DNA of 15,634 nucleotides from positions 1 through 15,634 of the forward strand of contig DOYB01000111.1 of assembly GCA_003518745.1 (NCBI GenBank), read 5' to 3'. Below, in pieces: positions 14,934-15,634 of this stretch (position 1 is the stretch's first letter; each line of letters starts with the position of its first letter). The notes below the pieces were generated by a model. The model ran no database searches. It saw only the letters and a program-made list of their open reading frames with translations, and was not told the DNA's origin. Both the position numbers and the translations under genes were made by a program. Source of the stretch: Selenomonas sp. (GTDB lineage Bacteria > Bacillota > Negativicutes > Selenomonadales > Selenomonadaceae).

Positions 14934-14962
14934 TATAGAAAATGATTTCTGATAAATTAAAT
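14934..14962 (+). repeat. A+T-rich imperfect stem-loop just after the dipeptidase gene
   Basis: AATTTATAGAAA and TTTCTGATAAATT can pair around ATGA with one bulged G, starting about 10 bp after the stop codon. It is too A+T-rich to be a strong terminator by itself; it may protect the 3' end or help the stronger hairpin downstream. Confidence 0.35.
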
Positions 14963-15023
14963 AAATTTTAAGATATGGAACTTTAGACAAGTTAAATCTA
15001 AAATTTATTTGCAAACAGTTCTT

Positions 15024-15065
15024 AAGCAACGAACCGCAGGACATATCCCCCGCGGTTCGTTGCTT
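15024..15065. terminator. Shared terminator between the convergent dipeptidase and MetH-reactivation genes
   Basis: The arms AAGCAACGAACCGC (15024-15037) and GCGGTTCGTTGCTT (15052-15065) form a perfect 14-bp G+C-rich stem around a 14-nt loop. On the plus strand a T-rich tail follows (TGTTTATTTGATTTTT). On the minus strand the tail is less T-rich. It begins 2 bp after the stop codon of the minus-strand gene, so it probably serves both. Confidence 0.8.
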
Positions 15066-15067
15066 GT

Positions 15068-15634
15068 TTATTTGATTTTTCTCGATGGACAATTCTTTTT
15101 GCTGCAGGAGGCACAGCCTTGATGGTCTACGGCAGACTTGGGATCTTTAGTGTTTTTGAATAGTCCTATGACGGCTGTTATGGATTTTCGTGGAATCAGC
15201 ATCAAGGCTTCTGAAAGGGAAATACCAATTTCCTCCGCATGGCTCAATCTTATAAGCTCCGGCTGCTGCTCCAATGGCCAGTCTCCATAACCGGGACTGA
15301 AGCGCCAGCGCATGCCCATACCCTTCCGTGAAAGATCAGGTTCGATTGCCCTTTCCAGGGCATCAGCAACCTGTTCTACGGCTGTGGTGGCCGCCGCATC
15401 CAGAAGTACAGAGGAAGTGTAGGAGCCTTCCTCAAAACGTCTGGTAACCTCGTGCTCGATTTCTTCTCCGACGGTTGCCGCCAAAAGGATTACCTGTTCA
15501 CAGCCCGCCAAATGCTGTCTGATGGAATTACCAGCCAGTTGAAAAGTGGGTGAGGAAAGTACTGTTCCTGTGAGACAGTCGTAATCGTAAAGCTGCCATA
15601 TGCTATGGGGGTCGGCGAGTAGCCGGGCATCCTC
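15068..15634 (-). CDS. Stand-alone methionine synthase activation (reactivation) domain protein (5' end cut off by window)
   Basis: The protein should bind AdoMet and remethylate oxidised cob(II)alamin on MetH, working with the 799-aa MetH encoded at 11022-13421, which lacks this domain. The frame is open from the right edge to the TAA at 15068-15070, giving 188 visible residues; the N-terminus is missing. A TTG at 15509-15511 is only an internal codon, since coding similarity continues upstream of it. The hallmark is RFSPGYGDWPLE, the AdoMet/cobalamin-contacting R-x-S-P-G-Y-G-D-W-P motif. The end carries a cysteine cluster, C-x2-C-x4-C, in HQGCASCSKKNCPSRK, absent from E. coli MetH. Comparable split reactivation proteins are known, for example in Thermotoga maritima. 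It is convergent with the dipeptidase gene and not in the metH operon. Confidence 0.88.
   Translation of the reverse strand, partial: EDARLLADPHSIWQLYDYDCLTGTVLSSPTFQLAGNSIRQHLAGCEQVILLAATVGEEIEHEVTRRFEEGSYTSSVLLDAAATTAVEQVADALERAIEPDLSRKGMGMRWRFSPGYGDWPLEQQPELIRLSHAEEIGISLSEALMLIPRKSITAVIGLFKNTKDPKSAVDHQGCASCSKKNCPSRKIK

Overview
The window reads as chromosomal DNA of an anaerobic Firmicute. The intergenic DNA is A+T-rich, Shine-Dalgarno sequences are strong (GGAGG/AGGGG), promoters are sigma-A-like, methionine synthase is cobalamin-dependent with its reactivation domain on a separate gene, and the DNA glycosylase is OGG1-type as in clostridia. A diderm Negativicute (Selenomonas-like) would fit the set of periplasmic or envelope wall enzymes, but that is a guess from gene content; no rRNA or other marker is present.

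Region 1 (1-6567, all minus strand) is a type I restriction-modification locus, read from right to left. hsdR is transcribed from a good promoter at 6539-6567. It is followed by a 223-bp non-coding gap, then a 551-aa Schlafen/AlbA_2 + GHKL-ATPase + winged-helix protein, then hsdM only 15 bp further on. hsdM runs off the left edge. The specificity gene hsdS is not in view and may lie beyond position 1. The gap between hsdR and the regulator-like gene is packed with about a dozen copies of TTTAACTC/GAGTTAAA. They form two similar ~45-bp modules 102 bp apart plus a perfect 13-bp inverted repeat, and they overlap the likely promoter of the regulator-hsdM pair. This operator-like array is the most unusual thing in the window.

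Region 2 (6593-10195) holds a Fluc/CrcB fluoride channel, a secreted L,D-transpeptidase (YkuD family) and a YihY/BrkB membrane protein on the minus strand. A divergent plus-strand lipoprotein with a complete NodB polysaccharide-deacetylase domain follows. Terminator hairpins and promoters separate most of these, so they look like individual transcription units.

Region 3 (10210-13876, minus) is a probable three-gene operon: a TIGR04076-type small protein, then metH (homocysteine, pterin and cobalamin domains, without the activation domain), then an OGG1-type 8-oxoguanine glycosylase whose start codon overlaps the metH stop (ATGA).

Region 4 (14101-15634) has a secreted VanX-like D-Ala-D-Ala dipeptidase on the plus strand. 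It converges, across a strong shared terminator, on the stand-alone MetH reactivation-domain protein, which runs off the right edge. MetH and its reactivator are therefore near neighbours but not one transcription unit. The dipeptidase, L,D-transpeptidase and deacetylase together give the window a cell-wall remodelling theme.
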